A stretch of 64,000 nucleotides of DNA from Usnea hakonensis (Eukaryota; Ascomycota; Lecanoromycetes; Lecanorales; Parmeliaceae), in contig BLJB01000151.1 of the NCBI GenBank assembly GCA_013423325.1, positions 124,001 to 188,000 of the forward strand, read 5' to 3'. A program made the translations under genes and the position numbers. Below the pieces are notes generated by a model. It was given only the letters and a program-made list of their open reading frames with translations. It did not search any database and was not told where the DNA came from. Below, piece after piece: positions 46,694 through 57,842 of this stretch (position 1 is its first letter; every line of letters begins with the position of its first letter).

Positions 46694-47787
46694 CTATATC
46701 TCCAGTTGCTGCTGCGGAGTGACTTCTGAGTCATTGACTTTATTATCATTATCGTTGTCCGCGACTGAGACACCACCGATTGGAGTAGTACCAGCTGGGA
46801 CTGTATGCTCGGGTATCGCGAGCGTATTTAGACGAGCAATTTCGGCTCCCAAAGTTTCAATTATTGATGCAAGCTCGATGGTCTGAGAGCACAGCTCGAT
46901 TTGCACCGTTTTTGACGGGTCCTTTGAATATCCGAAGGTGTACCTGCGCCATCCTCGCTCTAGTTTGCCTCTTATTGCCACTTTGACGTTAATCCGCGGT
47001 TCAGAGTCTGCCAGGACAAGGGCAAGTTGAAATGCACGTCTCAACTCGCTCTGTTCATTCAATTTGTTGGCCTGCCACGACCTGTAAAAGGTGATTGCAT
47101 CAGCGTTTGCTCCGGGAACTAGCTCTCATGTGTCAAGCCACGCTGAGTCACATGCAAAATAAGGGCCCCAGACTCATAGGCTTCCCATTAGAGAAGGTGA
47201 TGGTCTAGTAGTGTAATATCTAACAGAGAATGCTTTGTCTTTGGCAGGGCTACCGGTTGCCAGCTCAAGAAGTGTAACAGTAAGAGATATTCTATGACGT
47301 GGTACATGACACGTAAACGAACAGGGCTGATGGCTTACCACTCAGCTCTGGTATACAAGTTATGCTCATCCGGTAGCCGACTCCCGCGAAGTAGCCATCG
47401 AAGAGTTTTAGACCATTCCGCAGAGTTGTGAATACCGCCGAGTCCCACAGATGTCCCCATGGCTTCAACCGTCGGCTCGATGTCATTTCTTCGGGACTTT
47501 TGCTGTGAAAGTGGCGGACCGCACAGGATATCAGGATACAGATGCTCAGTGATATTGGGCGAAAGGCCTGCATCCGAAGGTAGGAAGCAGAGACGTGTCT
47601 CCGCTGACGAGAGTTTGTAGTCTGCGGGCTCGTGGAAATTCAGTGTGAGTCGCAGCAAGCCTGCGGGGATATCTCCTAGTTTGCCCCATTGTGACTTGCT
47701 AGAAAGGAATCCGCAGTCACTAACGCATGTCTTAGAATCAGCGCTGCTTTAGAGATGTTCACTTTCGGACACAGTTGAGGAGTCCAT
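46694..47787 (-). pseudogene. Fungal hypothetical-family gene with an in-frame TAA near its start
   Basis: Block 47748-47339 joins block 47081-46694 through an intron (GTAAGC...TACAG), restoring the W-S-W-Q-A-N motif in phase. The protein shows CGFLSSKSQWGKLGDIPAGL and LTLNFHEPADYKL early. After the intron it shows SELRRAFQLALVLADSEPRI and VAIRGKLERGWRRYTFGYSK. This matches a family common in ascomycetes (W-S-W-E-A-N, then C-x-I-x-G-K-L) with no known function. The only upstream in-frame ATG (47787) is separated from the rest by TAA at 47749-47751, plausibly from CAA. Either the gene is inactivated, or a different 5' exon is used. The remainder is open for ~266 codons, so inactivation, if real, is recent. 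Confidence 0.5.
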
Positions 47788-48569
47788 AACCCCTTCCTCG
47801 CGAGAGCACCTCTCAAATTCAATTGATGTGCCTCTAGAGAATACTTTGAGGCCCGCTTCTTAAAGTGAGGCTGGGGTTAATCATAGCAGCTGTGCAGGGC
47901 TCTTGGGGCTCCCCTCCATACAAAAGCGATACAGAAAACCTTTAGAAGAGGGTCGCACTTCGAACTGGCTGCTTCACCACATTTGTAGCGGTGATGAAAC
48001 GGAAGTGTGCCTTACACTGTAGTTTTACCGAAGCTTCGGTGGCCTAGAGATCGGTCAAAAGTGCGTCCGGTATATCTGCCATGCGGAGGGGGAGAATTCA
48101 TGTTCTTATGTGTGAAGGATGAAATAGTGGCGATAGTAGCGATGAAAGTGATGAAAGCTGCTTATATAAGGTAATATCAGGAAGGTAAGGTAGATGATGA
48201 GAGGGTGTTCAGACCCACCTTAGATTACCTTAGGTAAAATACCTTACCGTACCTAGTACCTCTAGAGGATTTGGAGACCCGGCTTCCCGGCACTAAAATG
48301 TGATTTGGCCCCCACGAAACTAGGACCTTGTGATTACTTTACCTTACCTTTACTTTTGTAAAGTATCTTGCGAACAACATCTTACCTTACTTGCCGGAAA
48401 GCGCATCATCTGGTCTACAAGTCTTTAACCTTCTTTTTATAAACAAGCTTCCTTGGTTGATCCCATCTCGACACCTCCTGTGTATAATCTTCTCGTAGCG
48501 AGAGTAGCCTGATGCTTGATTTTTTCAACCCCGCACTGATCTCGTCTACGACTCCAAAGTCTCCGAAGC
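47788..48569. other. Promoter region with recurrent TACCTTA motifs
   Basis: Between 48165 and 48395 the motif [T]ACCTTA/TAAGGT appears many times in both orientations. A TATA-like TTTTTATAAAC lies near 48434, about 135 bp before the ANK-RRM start codon. This is the likely core promoter of that gene. Confidence 0.45.
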
Positions 48570-50943
48570 ATGGACTTGCTCACAACTGATCAGAGCGGAA
48601 CAAGCGCAGATGTCGAGCTTGAACTCGAGTATGAAATCGAGGAGGACATCGAATCAGAGCTGGAGAATTTTGTACGTCTGAATCACACTGGACAATTTGA
48701 AGATGCCCATGAGCTATTCGACGAATGTCTATCTAGCCATGACCATTGGTACCCTATTGCAGCCGAGTACGCCGATTGCCTGCTTCGGGAAGGCAAGCTC
48801 AAGCAGCTTGCTCAATTTTGTTCGAAGGCGTCGACGACATTCCAAGATCCTGGCGAGAAGATGGTGCTGCTCTTAATGGGAATCATCGGAGATCTTGGCC
48901 CGAGGGATGTGATGAGGCAGCAGCTCCAAGATTTACGGCCCATTGATGGATTAAAGCCGCCGTACACTTCATTAAGAGACACAGACGTAGGTCATCAATT
49001 GTCAGCCTAGTCATACAACTAGGGCATATCTAACGCTTCGAAAGATCCATATTCTGGAACTCGTTTTGCTGGCTCTTGTTCTCACCCAATCGGAACCGAA
49101 GGACCTTGAAGCCAGTCTCACCTCGGATGGTTCATTCATCGGTCCATGGAGTGTATTCAAAGACTGGTTTTATTATCTGCTTGACAATCAGTCATTCTGG
49201 GAGGCTCAGCGTATATTACAAAGCCTCCTCCATGTAGTCTCACTGCTCGAAAGCCAACACATGGTGCGTGATTACATCGAAAAAGCCGTGAGCACAAACA
49301 TTGGCGAAGAGTCGGTACAGATCGCTGTGTCATCCTTGGTTCAACGTTTCATATACGTGATCAAGAGCAAACGATCAAGTCCTCTGGCAGCTGTTCCATG
49401 GAACGATGCTATAACCTGGGCACTTTTGGGGGTGACGCTAGTGAAAAAGGGCGACGACTCGACATCTCTGTTCAAATGCATCTTTCTAAGGCGATCGCTA
49501 GTAGAAGAACTTGCACCTGGACTTGGCATTATTTTGCCTTTAAATGGCGTCCAGGGGAACGATGGAATCAGCGACTCGATATGTAAAGCTGCCAGGGACG
49601 GAGACGTGACAATGATGAGGCAAGTGGTGATCGACTCTCCCACTCGCTACAGATTGGACGAGATGATCAGTGTGGCCTTACTCGAAGCAGCGCAGCGCCC
49701 CTCGAAAAGGAAAGTGCTAGAATTCCTTGACTCTAAGACTGTGCATACGCGAGACGGCTATCAGCGGACCGCGCTTCATTGGGCAGCTCTCAACCACGAT
49801 TGGCTTTTAATTGAGATTCTCCTAAAGCAAGGGGGAGCTGACCCTGACTCACTGGATTGGTTTGGGTGTACTCCTTTACATTATGTCGTCAAAACTTCGT
49901 CTGGTGAACAGTTGAAAGCCGCTTATTCGCTCCTCGATTTCAATGCTGCAACGGTCAACACGAGAGATCTGAGCGGCCTTGGACCTTTACACACGGCTAT
50001 TCTAGATGACTCTCGCAGTATAGCTACCTTGCTTGTCCAGTATGGCGCAATTATGGAAACAAGTGATATCGGTGCTCTACCTCCGTTCGATTTTGGTAAT
50101 GTTGACTGGGATTTTGATGATGTCCGTGCCTCCACTACGTCTGGCCTTACCAGTCCAAAAAATCCTCTTGCTTTTTTCCACCCAAGTGACCTGACCCTCA
50201 CCGGAGCCAAGCATGGCACGTTGAGCAAGCGACCACTAAGTAGCATGGACAATCGAGCGGTTTTCACCAGATCCCACTCCCGCGAAACGTCTAGCAGCGA
50301 CCAATTCGGTCCTAGGACGATTCGCTCTCATTTGTTGGCCGGTTTGAGGTCCGTTCCAAGGCTACCTGAGCCCGACCCAAGTACCGTACTGCACGGACAA
50401 CACCCGAGGCAACTGTATCCGCCAACCAAGACACCAGATCAGAATCCTCCATGCAACACGCTTTTCGTAGGGAATCTTCCCAATGACACTTCGGAGGATG
50501 AATTGAAGGACCTATTTTCGAAGCAAAAAGGCTATAAGAGATTACGTTTTGTAACCAAACAAAATGGACCCATGTGCTTCGTGGAGTTTGAGGACGTATC
50601 ATTCGCGACCAAAGCCTTGCAGGAACTTTACGGTCACTCACTCCAAAACAGCACTGAAGGAGGGATTCGATTAAGCTTTGCAAAAAATCCGCTCGGAGTT
50701 CGTGCTGTAAGTTTCGAGACTGCAGACCCCTCGGAGATCTTGGCCAAGCCTTTTGATAGTGCGAGCGATCCTCGACCTGGACAGTGGGGTTCATCGCCGG
50801 GCCTCTCGCGGATCTCCTTAGCCCCTACCATCACTCACTCTTGGAATCATAATTCGATTCCGCACGGGGCAGTGACATCACCTCTCAGAACACCATTACG
50901 AGCAAGTGAGATGCATCAATCAAGCCGATCTGATCCGGCCTAG
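48570..50943 (+). CDS. Ankyrin-repeat protein fused to a Whi3-type RRM
   Basis: Proposed CDS is join(48570..48986, 49045..50943), 771 residues, phase 0. Residues ~25-80 hold a helical lead-in found in fungal ankyrin proteins (LNHTGQFEDAHELFDECLSS, AAEYADCLLREGKL). Ankyrin repeats follow at ~375-470: RTALHWAALNHDWLLIEILL, GCTPLHYVVKTSSGEQL, GLGPLHTAILDDSRSIATLL. After a ~130-residue Ser/Pro linker comes an RRM at ~605-690 with RNP2 TLFVGNLPNDTSEDEL and RNP1-like GPMCFVEFEDVSFATKAL, ending GGIRLSFAKNPLGVR. That ending is the hallmark of Whi3-class RNA-binding proteins, which bind mRNAs and control cell cycle and polarity in fungi. No stop, intron or frame change separates ankyrin from RRM. It may link protein recognition to mRNA binding. 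Confidence 0.88.
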
Positions 50944-52014
50944 CGTTCCTCTCTGGCAAGACGTGGCAATTTGTGCGACTTCAGTCACTTGTTGTAAGCG
51001 CATACTTTTACAGCTGCGTTTTCACAAGTCAATGGCCTCTGATTGATATCTCCCTATTCGTACGTCCGAGTACCCCGACGAGCAAAAAAAGCATTCCTTG
51101 GCGGGCCTCATATATATCCCAAACGCTTGTTCATCTCAGTCCTCACGTTTGCTGCGAAGTACCCGTCCGCCCACTCGGCGAGTCAGATGTATCTGAAACT
51201 CTACAACCATCGGGTGCTTCAACACGCCACCAAAAGATGAACGTCCACCTCCCTTTGGCCCCATGGAAGACCCTCTCGTTAGAGATATCCGACACTTCAC
51301 ACCCCGAGAATGCTTCAAACATGGTACAGGAGAGGACTTCCCCCTCCCTTTCCCTCGGCCACAAGGAAGGGCTCACAGTGATTATATCTCACGCACTATA
51401 CTCTTCGCGCCTTTCAACCGTGGTACAGGAGAGAGATTCCCTCGCGGCCCTTGTCAAGGCGAGGAAGCGAAGCCGCATTACGGGTGTGTCTTTGCGGAAT
51501 GGGGACGTCTTGCTCCCATAATAGGCTTCTACATATGGTACTGCGGAGAGAAAATAGAGATATGTGTCCAAAGAAGCGTTTTCGCAAGACGCACTAAAAT
51601 TCTACAACAACTCACATCACACCACACCATCCATCACACACACCACACCCCTCAAGTAAATCTCAAAAAGAATCTGCATTCTCTCTATCTATCTTGTAAT
51701 CTAATTCAATTCACTTCTCTGTATGTACGTACGCGCATTCGAAAATGATAGCGAAGAGCGCAAGCTCTTAGATCCCACTTCTCTATATTGGAAAAATTCA
51801 GCCAGCCACCCTTCCTTCCTTGAAATTTCCCCGGGTATCGTGTAAGAAATCGCATGAGTAAGATAAGATAAGATAAGATAAGCCTCCACGCAAGAGTGTT
51901 AGAAACATGTATGTACATCCAAAGGCCCGGCACCTTTAACCCCCTTTCTCTCATCGCCGGGTTTATGGTCTATTTGTTTGATATACATCATCTTGCACAA
52001 AGATGACTGACCTC
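50944..52014. other. Convergent intergenic stretch with (GATAA)n
   Basis: The 3' sides of the ANK-RRM and F-box/LRR-like genes meet here. There is a GATAA microsatellite at 51859-51882 and a repeated GGTACAGGAGAG element near 51322 and 51421. Frames here (up to 182 codons) show no motif and two overlap in different frames, so I do not call a gene. Confidence 0.5.
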
Positions 52015-54237
52015 TCACCAAGCATACCCACTATCAACAACCCCATCATCATCGTCCCCATTCCAATCCTCATCACCACTAACCTCCTCATCCAAAAAGT
52101 CGTCTTCGCGAAGCTGCTCCTCCGTCGGCCGCAGATTATCAATCAACACATCCACCACATGGCACAGACCCTGCACGTACAACTCGGCGTCGTGGGCGAC
52201 CGATGAGGTCCGCTGGGTGTTGGCGGGCTCGGGCATGCCGTCGTCGTCGATGGCGGAATCTTCGCTGGAGGAGGAGTCGGGGTTCTTGCGACGGCGGCGG
52301 CGGCGAGGGGCTTTGGGGCGGAGGGGGGGTGTGGTGGATGGTTTGTACATGTCTTCGCGATGGGGTTTGGCTCGGGTGCTTCGGCGGACTTTGAGGAGTG
52401 GGGCGTCGCTGTCGCTTTGGCTTGCGTCTTTGAGGGTTGGTTGTGGAGATGTTTCGGCTTGTGGGGCTTTGATCATGTTGCTGTTGCTGAGATGCGAAGA
52501 CTTGGCTCGAGTGAGAGTCTGTCGCTTCTCGACTCGACTATTCGTCTTGGACCCCTTTTGCAGTGCTTTGAAATGCTCAAAGGCGGATAATGATTTGAGA
52601 TGTGGGTTTGGTATCAATGGTTTCCTGAGGAAGACGCGCTGTAATTTGTAAGTCCAATTGTCGCGGAAGGCGATCCTTTCTCGCCAACCGCTCTCATCGA
52701 GGCTGGCCTTGATCTTGAGCTGGCGAAGATGAGGCAGCATTTCAGCAGAATCGGTCAAAGAGGAAAAGAACTGCTCAGCAGTCTCGAGGTTCCATTTTCG
52801 TAGATAGAAGAGCTCCAGACTCTGAAGGGTCACTGGCCAGGTTGGTCTTTGACCATCAAGTAAAAGCGCGTCGTACTTTGGATCGGTGTCTCGAGTCATT
52901 ATCAGCGTCCCAAAGTACCGCAGATCCGCTTTAAGGATCTCCAGCTGTGGACAGTTTCGGGCAAGATCTGTCAGGAAAGCAAAGTTTAAGGATTTATTAT
53001 GATCCAAGACGAGCTGTCGCATACTACCGCCTTTCGCAGCAAGAAATCTGTCAAGGGCGGAGGATTTCAGCACTGGACACTCAATGATCTCAAGGGTTTC
53101 GAGACCATCGGGTAATTTGGATAAGAGCCGCTTATTGACAGAAGACATGTTAAAATGGAGGTCTGTCAATTTTGGCAACTTATTGATGGCTTCTGCAAGC
53201 AAGTCTTCGTGAAGTCTGCCTTTTTCAATCGGGCCAGCAGGATAGTTGACGAGAGTCAGACTTCGTAGGGTCTGAAATGGCGCCGTCATATGGACGTCTT
53301 TCATTTGCGTAAGCGGAAAGGCGCTCTGGCTCTGCTTTGCCAGCGAGTCGTTCCATGTCCAGTCCTGAAGCATAACCTTGTTCTCCTGGAGTGCTGTAAT
53401 CATGGAAGAATGATATGCAGCTTTACTACCAGCAACACTCCTGGATCTGCCACTCTTCCTCCAAACTAGGCTATCCGAGCGGAGATGTATTGCCACGCCT
53501 CGCAGCTGGGGAGTGTAAGACACGAGCGCTCCGAGGTCCAACGGGTCCCAGCCGACAAATTTGTGTAGCAATGTGCTGGAAGCTTCTATGTCCAGGTATT
53601 TCACTTTTGCTCCGTAATTCAATGTCGCTGAATCCACGTGGGTTGCGAGGTGGGAGAGGAGGCGATGGGCTCGGCTTGGCGGATGGAGAGGTGGCGAATA
53701 ATAAAGGGCAGAGAGGGCAGGTTCCACGAACGCTTTGCAGCAAAATGCGACGTCGTATAGCCATTTGATGGAAGCCGTGGGTTGAAACATATCATCCACA
53801 AGTGGTCGAGAAGCGTAGTCGAACACGGCGAGCAGAATGTGGTAGGGTAGAGTGGGCCAAGGCATTGTCTTGCCCGTGAACTGAATAAACGTATCCCCGT
53901 GCTCCCCAAAGTCTGTGTCCACCTCACTCAATCTTGGTCTTTTAATACGAGCATCTAGCCGTCTGTTTGCCGGTCCGGATGCCTTGCGCTTCTTTGTGTT
54001 CTTGGTTTGAGAAGGGGCAGTGATGGAAGCTGAGTGGGGGGCACAAGGGCGTTGAGGGCGCAATGAAGGCGGTCCGAAGTCGTCATCACTGGCAGAATCG
54101 TTGAACTCCCTTCGATCGCTGTCGCTGGTCTGCTCGCGATAGGACACATGCTTGCGGGTTGAACGAGCTCTGGAAGAATGTTTCACATTTCTTGTGACAT
54201 TTCTTGTGGAACGCAAGCGGGACAGGGAAGAAGCCAT
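52015..54237 (-). CDS. F-box/LRR-like nuclear protein
   Basis: This 740-residue single-exon protein has a very basic, Ser/Arg-rich N-terminus (1-60) and a bipartite NLS-like KKRKASG plus RRLDARIKRPR (~85-105). An F-box-like segment PWPTLPYHILLAVFDYASRP (~127-146) then CCKAFVEPALSALYYSP follows. After that come ~300 residues with spaced leucine-rich elements such as LRSLTLVNYPAG, LTDLHFNMSS, LETLEIIECPVL and LEILKADLRYF. The C-terminus is Lys/Arg-rich then strongly acidic (DEEVSGDEDWNGDDDDG). Likely an SCF substrate adaptor with LRRs as the recognition surface, probably nuclear. The exact orthologue is not recognised. Confidence 0.75.
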   Translation of the reverse strand: MASSLSRLRSTRNVTRNVKHSSRARSTRKHVSYREQTSDSDRREFNDSASDDDFGPPSLRPQRPCAPHSASITAPSQTKNTKKRKASGPANRRLDARIKRPRLSEVDTDFGEHGDTFIQFTGKTMPWPTLPYHILLAVFDYASRPLVDDMFQPTASIKWLYDVAFCCKAFVEPALSALYYSPPLHPPSRAHRLLSHLATHVDSATLNYGAKVKYLDIEASSTLLHKFVGWDPLDLGALVSYTPQLRGVAIHLRSDSLVWRKSGRSRSVAGSKAAYHSSMITALQENKVMLQDWTWNDSLAKQSQSAFPLTQMKDVHMTAPFQTLRSLTLVNYPAGPIEKGRLHEDLLAEAINKLPKLTDLHFNMSSVNKRLLSKLPDGLETLEIIECPVLKSSALDRFLAAKGGSMRQLVLDHNKSLNFAFLTDLARNCPQLEILKADLRYFGTLIMTRDTDPKYDALLLDGQRPTWPVTLQSLELFYLRKWNLETAEQFFSSLTDSAEMLPHLRQLKIKASLDESGWRERIAFRDNWTYKLQRVFLRKPLIPNPHLKSLSAFEHFKALQKGSKTNSRVEKRQTLTRAKSSHLSNSNMIKAPQAETSPQPTLKDASQSDSDAPLLKVRRSTRAKPHREDMYKPSTTPPLRPKAPRRRRRRKNPDSSSSEDSAIDDDGMPEPANTQRTSSVAHDAELYVQGLCHVVDVLIDNLRPTEEQLREDDFLDEEVSGDEDWNGDDDDGVVDSGYAW

Positions 54238-55445
54238 GGGGAACCTTCATTGGAGAAGGGGATAAGAGGGAGGAGAAGAAGACGAAGAAGAAGTTGAAGA
54301 AGTCATCAATGTGCGATACCCATGAAATGAAAAAGAGAAGGGTTGAGAAAGTGTTGAGGATGGTGAATGGAGGACAAGGGTTGATGAATGATAAGATCGC
54401 AGGATGCGAAATACCGATCTACGCTAAGATAGGATCTGCGTCAGATACCGTACCTTACTCCAAACGGACTAGACACTTCTAGCCTGATGAACCCTGAATT
54501 GGCTCGGAAGATGCCTCGGTCTCTCGGAGCTGTCTCCGAGTCCCGAGCCTTCCCTCCCGCTGCCGGCTTTTCTCATCATGGCCAACATTATCTTGTCTCT
54601 ATTTCCTTTTAAATCTATGCTCTACCTACATACCCATACACCTAGCTTTGATAACAATTGAACTGCTTTTCGAGGGAGATTTTTCACATTCTGTGTACCT
54701 CCTCTGGGGAGATTGCCTCCATCAGACGGGAAGAGGCATTGTCCATGTAAGGCTACTTCAAATCATTGAGAGCACATGCTAGCTGACGGACCGTGGAATT
54801 ATGTGATTGACGCATGGCTCGCTTTACGGAGGTACACATATCTCATCTGATGCCGTTCGCTGTGCATCACATTATCCTTACGATAGGCTGTCGGCGTCGC
54901 AATTTAGACGTCTCTAGCCTGCCCGGCTTAAGGAATGCTCTCAGTTCATACAAAGCGCAAGAAGGGAAACACTATCGATCAGATCATCTCCATATAATCC
55001 AGATGACTAAAGCGAGCAGTAGTAGTACTAAGTTTTGCGCCATCTGCCCGTGCTACCACACTACGTACCGTCTCTTGCGTTCTGCCTGAAGCATGAGTCT
55101 CCGAGAGCGCGTCAAGATGCGGTCCAGCTTCCATTGCCGCGGTTCAGTTACTTTCGAATTTCGATGAGGACCAAAAGTCGCGTCGACCCTTGAACCTTGT
55201 CTTAGTCTTCATTCGTGCGCCTCCTTATGATCCTTGCGACATTCAGCGGTGTTTCAGAAGTCAACCGTCAAACAAAGAAAGTCCAGATTGGCATGTTCTT
55301 CAGCCAGATACTAGAGAGCTTAATTGCATCCGTGACCCCTGCTACTCAACTAATTGACTTTGGTTCCCGCTGTCAAATTATAACAGCCATCACCCTCAAA
55401 TTTTTCTTTGGAAGACATTATTACAGCATTTTCATTTGACCTGGC
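54238..55445. other. Intergenic, no supported gene
   Basis: The proximal ~250 bp is purine-rich leader of the F-box/LRR-like gene. A TACCGTACCTTAC motif lies near 54447. Further right only short frames (54814-55089, 55215-55439) without motifs were seen. Confidence 0.5.
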
Positions 55446-56221
55446 ATGCGGCTGAAGTGGCCTTTCACCTGGGCTGCTTCACTGAAATGGTACATCTTTA
55501 CTCTTGCTTCTACGTACGTACCTCCTGCGACAGGCTCTTATCCTGTCACCCCAGATGCGCAAGCATGCAGCCGGTTTCTTGGGCGTCCCCTCTATCATTC
55601 GGATTGCCAAGCAGCGGTGGACAGCCTACCCAGAGGCTCTCTTCCAAGTATCTTCACCACCCGCGCACGCACCGCATTCAACAACTACATTGAAGTTCCT
55701 GTTCGTTATGTGAATGTCCAATCCAACCCAAGCTGTGTGATCACCATCGACTTGGACGGTCATTCTCGAAGCGATCAGTTCGTATCTGTTCCCTGGGACG
55801 AGATCCGGCAAATGGCCCAGGTTATTGTAAACCGTTGCGTTGACCGTTTTTCAGTGGGCGGGTTCATCACCTTTGGCGTCGGAGAGACGTTCGAGTCCCT
55901 CATCTTTCCTACTGCCTATGGAACAGACAACGTCCCAATCCCGAACCCGGCCTGGGTCTTACAGCCTGATGAGACTGTCGCATTTGTCGCGATACCATAC
56001 ACTCCACCTACTACTGATTACAGTGAGTTTGAGATAAAGCAATATAAGCCTGAGTCTTCGATCATCGATTTAGTAACATAACAAACAAGCTCTCGTCTGA
56101 GTTCAGCTGACCTAATCTAGACGTACCTTATTATATGACGATTACAATTTCCGGCCCTAGGACTCGACTTAATCCTGAGGCGACTGATTACGCCATTGCT
56201 CTACATGTGATGGGATTGTAG
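55446..56221 (+). CDS. Secreted cysteine-containing protein, two exons
   Basis: Proposed CDS is join(55446..56022, 56121..56221), 225 residues (GTGAGT...TCTAG, phase 1). It has an N-terminal hydrophobic signal-like stretch (KWPFTWAASLKWYIFTLAS). The body pattern CSRFLGRPLYHSDCQAAVDS, SCVITIDLDGHS, WDEIRQMAQVIVNRCVDRF and GGFITFGVGE is typical of small secreted fungal proteins (C-x-P-x-C-x-A-A then C-x-I-x-[IL] then W then C). Disulphides C-C are likely. No enzymatic motif seen. The 3' exon choice is the least sure part, as another coding-looking frame begins almost at once after this stop and may belong to the same gene. Confidence 0.55.
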
Positions 56222-56285
56222 GCTCACTGTATATGCTTTTGCGCTTCAAACACTGAATGTCGATAATAGCGCAAAATTACGATTC

Positions 56286-57142
56286 TTGAGAAGTAGGACC
56301 GCAGCGATGCAGAACAATGTCGCGAGAATGCTTGAGGGACTAGAAGCAAACCAGAACGCTCTGCTAAGTTCAGACCACCCCCGGTGGTGGGAATTCCCCG
56401 CAGAACCTCCAACTCCGATTCCCGTCAATGTGAAATATGCCTGTGACGCAACTTTCGGAAGTCCTAGCATGGCCAACTGTGAGGCTGCACTGTATGAATT
56501 CATCCAGTCTGGGGATGTAATTCTTGAACCTGCATTAGGGCCAATTATAAAAGTATCTGGTGGGTCATTAGATAGTCATCCTAATCCAGGGGCCAGATCT
56601 GATTGCCAATAATTTCTCAGGGAATTGTGCCATTGCTGTAGGAGCAAACGAAAGGCATTCCACAACATGGGACATGCTACGAAGTGTTACCGAGACCTTG
56701 ATTTCAACATGCATAAGTAGTCCCCAGTCAGGCACTCTTGGCGGTACAGCCATCAGTCAGACTATTCGTACTCGGAAAAGGATGAGTTCCCTCAGCAGAA
56801 GACAGACGGGTAAATCTTGGTTCCATCAATTTTTATTGTAGGAGACTGAGAGGAAATCTAGAGATGCTTCAGGTTGCCTTCCCACCTACATTTGAGATTG
56901 CAGTGTATCTCCAGCCGCCATTCAATGGACCCGCAAATACGACTTGCTCGTGGGGAGTGGTGGCGAGCCATCAGGGAGACGTCCGACAATGTCCGGCCAG
57001 CTCTGCGCCTATCCGCCCACCAGAGCGGAACCTTGGCGCGAACACCACAATCGCCAGAAATTCCACAGGTCCACTGAGTCTGGTATCACTCTTGAATAAA
57101 ACTACCAATAATACAGGTGCTGTTGCCTCTGGTTCACCTTGA
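56286..57142 (+). CDS. Second cysteine module: adjacent gene or further exons
   Basis: Coding-looking blocks: ~56223-56558 with ARMLEGLEANQNALLS and ACDATFGSPSMANCEAALYE; an intron (GTGGGT...CTCAG) to ~56622-56810 with GNCAIAVGANERHS and a Trp/Cys block; then 56864-57142 with FEIAVYLQPPFNGPANTTC. The Cys-x-Pro-x-Cys-x-Ala-Ala and G-N-C-A-I order repeats that of the preceding gene, so this is a second module of the same family. It could be fused to it or be a tandem duplicate. The last splice could not be put in phase, so the 3' end may be broken. Confidence 0.4.
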
Positions 57143-57842
57143 ATATCAGTTGTTGTGAGCAAGCTTTGCAACAAATCCTCCCTCGGAAGATTGGGCTATC
57201 CAGGTTCCAGCTGAGTACACGGCTACCCTGAAAAAGGTAGACTGAAGAGACACGTCATTTACCGCATTTCTTGAACGCTCTTAACTGTGCATGCATCCTT
57301 CAGAATATTGAAACGGAGCTGAAGATCATGTGTCCTCGTACGTCAGTGTGATTAATCAGAGCCGCACTGACCTATCGATTGATTGCAAATACTCCGATCC
57401 CGTTGACTGGGCTGGGCCGATGCGAGCGTTTGTCCAATGATTTGCGTTTGCTTGTCTTATGTTGGTTATCCCGAGGATCCTGCTCACGCTAAGAATAGAC
57501 TCTAGCTTGATGATATCATATCAACCTCATTTAGGAAAGAGAAGAGATGCCTCCTGCTCTCGTCCATAGGTTGTCCTCGAATTTACGAATTGCATTTCTG
57601 CCTCATTTTGATTGATTGACTAATTTACAAATGAGCATTCATAGTCTTACGAGATCAGGCATCCCTGTCTCCACATTAGGGAGGAAGCACGGCTTAAAAC
57701 ATGGCACAGCCCCCTTCAGACAGCATCTCCGTCTCATCATTCCTCCTACCTTATGAACGCTACCATTTTTACCCTAGTCGCCGATTTCTTTTCTGCATCT
57801 CCATAACTGCTGATCACATCCAACGCAGACATCCTAATCCCA
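57143..57842. other. Intergenic
   Basis: No coding frame with motifs. AT-richer near 57490-57650. The last ~150 bp is likely promoter and leader of the next secreted protein gene. Confidence 0.5.

Noticed and set aside
50973..51748. Two overlapping plus-strand frames of 161-182 codons downstream of the ANK-RRM gene
   Set aside because: They overlap in different frames with no domain. The region is better explained as 3'-UTR/intergenic with small repeats.
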